Source of the DNA: Mariprofundus sp.
GTDB lineage: Bacteria > Pseudomonadota > Zetaproteobacteria > Mariprofundales > Mariprofundaceae
Assembly: GCA_030951065.1 (NCBI GenBank)
Contig: JAUZQH010000187.1
Span: forward strand, 1-6,400
DNA: 6,400 nt
Reading direction: 5' to 3'
The notes beneath the pieces were generated by a model. It saw nothing but the letters and a program-made list of their open reading frames with translations, did not search any database and was not told the origin of the DNA. Shown here piece after piece: positions 4,813-6,400 of the stretch. Each line of letters begins with the position of its first letter. The first letter of the stretch is position 1. Made by a program: the position numbers and the translations under genes.

Positions 4813-5991
4813 ATGAAGCATCGCTATCTCACCACGCATATTGTAGATGATCTTAAACAGAAAATGGTTTTCATTAGCGGCCCCAGGCAGGTCGGAAAAA
4901 CATATCTGGGCATGGAGATTGCCAGGCACCACTTTGAACACTTTGATTATCTGAACTGGGATGCGAGAGATGATCGCAAACGGTTTTTGGAAGATCGTTT
5001 TCAGGGCGATGCCAATATCATCATGCTCGATGAAATTCATAAATACCACGACTGGAAAAATCATATCAAGGGATTATTTGATAAACACAGGCATGATTTT
5101 TCCATTCTGGTCACGGGCAGCGCCCGGCTCGATGTGTATCGACGCGGCGGTGATTCCCTGATGGGGCGATACTACGCCTTCCGTCTGCACCCTTTTAGTC
5201 TGGCTGAACTGACCGGACGCCAGACCAGCATCACCCCCCTGAAGCCCCTGAACTTTGCTGATTCCGGACATGAATCGCGAGAAGCAATGCAGAACCTGGC
5301 AACCTTCGGCGGTTTCCCGGAGCCGCTGTTTGCTCAGAGCGCACGGGAATTACGTCGTTGGCATCATCAGCGTGTAGATCGCCTGGTAAAAGAGGATATT
5401 CGGGATGTGGAAAATATAAAAGCGCTGTCCACGCTGCAGCTGCTGGTGGACAGCCTGCCGGAACGGGTGGGTTCATTACTCTCGCTGAATGCCCTGCGCG
5501 AAGATCTTTCTATCGCCCATAAAACGGTATCGCAATGGATGGATATTCTGGAGCGCTTCTATTATCACTTCAGGATATATCCCTACCATAGCAAAAAAAT
5601 TCGCGGCCTGAAAAAGAATCCAAAGCTCTATCTATGGGACTGGTCCGAAGTGCCGGCTGACGGCGGCGCCAGGCTGGAAAACATCGTTGCTTCGCATCTG
5701 CTGAAGCTGTGTCACTGCTTGCAGGATGCAGAAGGGTATAAAACAGAACTGCATTTTTTGCGCGATATTGATGGCAGGGAAGTGGATTTTCTGGTCACTG
5801 AGTCGGGCCAGCCCTGGTTTGCGGTAGAAGTGAAATCTTCGGCAAGCCATGTATCAAAGCATCTTTCCTACTTTGCAGAGCGTTTAAACATACCGAGTCT
5901 GTATCAGGTGGTTGCCGAGGAGGGTATAGATATCCGGGCAGGCAATGTGCGGATTATCAGTCTGGATAAATTCCTGCTTGCCATGGTCTGA
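4813..5991 (+). CDS. ATP-binding protein of the AAA_14/DUF4143 family
   Basis: The 392-residue product has an N-terminal P-loop ATPase domain. Walker A is GPRQVGKT (23-30), Walker B is IIMLDEIH (69-76), and a sensor-like strand LVTGSARL lies at 99-106. These are followed by the family's RYYAFRLHPFSLAEL segment. A helical middle with a winged-helix-like region (about 205-265) leads into the C-terminal DUF4143 domain. This carries a restriction-endonuclease-fold signature: Asp325 in GREVDFLV, then Glu339 and Lys341 in VEVKSS. Members are very common in bacteria and archaea, patchily distributed, and mostly without known function; DNA- or nucleotide-related roles are inferred from the fold. The start at 4813 begins the family-typical MKHRYL and fits the promoter; an upstream TTG (4777) overlaps the -35 element. 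The gene stands alone, convergent with folA, next to a folA relict. Confidence 0.9.
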   Translation: MKHRYLTTHIVDDLKQKMVFISGPRQVGKTYLGMEIARHHFEHFDYLNWDARDDRKRFLEDRFQGDANIIMLDEIHKYHDWKNHIKGLFDKHRHDFSILVTGSARLDVYRRGGDSLMGRYYAFRLHPFSLAELTGRQTSITPLKPLNFADSGHESREAMQNLATFGGFPEPLFAQSARELRRWHHQRVDRLVKEDIRDVENIKALSTLQLLVDSLPERVGSLLSLNALREDLSIAHKTVSQWMDILERFYYHFRIYPYHSKKIRGLKKNPKLYLWDWSEVPADGGARLENIVASHLLKLCHCLQDAEGYKTELHFLRDIDGREVDFLVTESGQPWFAVEVKSSASHVSKHLSYFAERLNIPSLYQVVAEEGIDIRAGNVRIISLDKFLLAMV

Positions 5992-6055
5992 TTCACGCGC
6001 TGGTGCAGTTTGTCGATCTGCTCACCATCCGTCCGACAGACGCCTGGAATACGCC

Positions 6056-6400
6056 TTATTTTCCCCTGCGTTCAAGTATGGTAAATGTGTAGGGATAAAC
6101 GTTTTTCTCATCCGGTTGGTGGGATTCGCAGAACACCTCCTGCCAACGACTGCGATCAAATTCGGGAAACCATGCATCCCCTTCGAATTCAGCGTCAATT
6201 TCAGTGATATACAAACGCTCTGCCTGATCAAACAGCAGTGCATAAATTTCAGCCCCGCCCATGACCATAATTTCATCAGCATCCGGCACGGCTGCTTTGG
6301 CTTCATCGAGTGAATGCACCACCGTACACCCTTCGATTTGCAAGTCTGTTTGCCGGGTCAGAATCAGGTTGGTACGCCCCGGTAACGGCCGGCCAATAGA
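6056..6400 (-). CDS. folA: Dihydrofolate reductase, C-terminal part (runs off the right edge)
   Basis: Dihydrofolate reductase reduces dihydrofolate to tetrahydrofolate with NADPH in the cytoplasm. The 114 codons in view cover the C-terminal two thirds, starting at SIGRPLPGRTNLIL. The NADPH-binding strand and turn EIMVMGGAEIY, the conserved YITEIDAEFEGDAWFPEF stretch (which includes the family's substrate-site Thr) and the terminal FTILERR follow. The sequence matches E. coli DHFR throughout. The N-terminal part with the catalytic acid and the start codon lies beyond position 6400. The stop (6058-6056) is convergent with the ATPase gene, with 64 bp between them and no convincing terminator. 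An internal ATG at 6343 is not the true start, since homology continues upstream of it. Part of the gene (6375-6287) is duplicated, in diverged form, at 4654-4566. Confidence 0.95.
   Translation of the reverse strand, partial: SIGRPLPGRTNLILTRQTDLQIEGCTVVHSLDEAKAAVPDADEIMVMGGAEIYALLFDQAERLYITEIDAEFEGDAWFPEFDRSRWQEVFCESHQPDEKNVYPYTFTILERRGK
6287..6375 (-). repeat. Right copy of the 89-bp folA-derived direct repeat
   Basis: This segment of the functional folA is the partner of the relict at 4566-4654: same orientation, no gaps, 15 mismatches by hand count. The two copies bracket the ATPase gene 1721 bp apart. Confidence 0.85.

Noticed and set aside
6011..6038. Inverted repeat TGTCG/CGACA between the ATPase gene and folA
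   Set aside because: Only five pairs with an 18-nt loop and no T-run; not enough for a terminator.
4655..6055. Transposon or insertion sequence carrying the ATPase gene
   Set aside because: No transposase, terminal inverted repeats or target-site duplications were seen; the only flanking repeat is the diverged folA fragment.

Overview
This window looks like chromosomal DNA of a Pseudomonadota species with about 50% GC. A gammaproteobacterium, or a related lineage such as the Zetaproteobacteria, fits best, because slyX, srkA, a Bax-type glucosaminidase and Fur boxes of the enteric type occur together. No genus is claimed. I saw no rRNA, tRNA, CRISPR array, integrase or transposase.

Left end (1-500): the first 47 codons of argH (argininosuccinate lyase) and then slyX, both on the minus strand. 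Divergent from slyX (590-2567) is an iron-uptake operon. Its promoter carries two identical, perfect 7-1-7 Fur motifs. It encodes a small periplasmic cupredoxin-like protein and, 9 bp later, an FTR1-type iron permease. The permease gene does not stop where such genes normally end. It runs on into a signal-peptide-like segment and a roughly 220-residue domain that looks like an outer-membrane beta-barrel, so one reading frame joins an inner-membrane iron channel to a putative outer-membrane protein. The junction contains a TGATG stop/start overlap in the +1 frame, which suggests a recent fusion of two overlapping genes or a one-base sequence error.

Middle (2645-4555): srkA (stress-response kinase, minus strand) is convergent with the iron operon. 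It is divergent from a Bax-like peptidoglycan glucosaminidase that has a lipoprotein signal.

Right end (4556-6400): an 89-bp relict of a second dihydrofolate reductase gene (about 83% identical to the folA at the window edge, same strand) lies just after the glucosaminidase gene. Next is an AAA_14/DUF4143 ATPase gene, which appears to be transcribed leaderless from a good sigma-70 promoter. The C-terminal two thirds of the resident folA closes the window on the minus strand. The ATPase gene is therefore bracketed by two folA-derived sequences in direct orientation, which suggests a rearranged or acquired locus.

The most coherent functional unit is the Fur-controlled cupredoxin/FTR1/barrel operon. 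It could serve the periplasm, the inner membrane and perhaps the outer membrane in iron import. The most unusual evolutionary signals are the permease-barrel fusion and the folA relict beside the ATPase gene.
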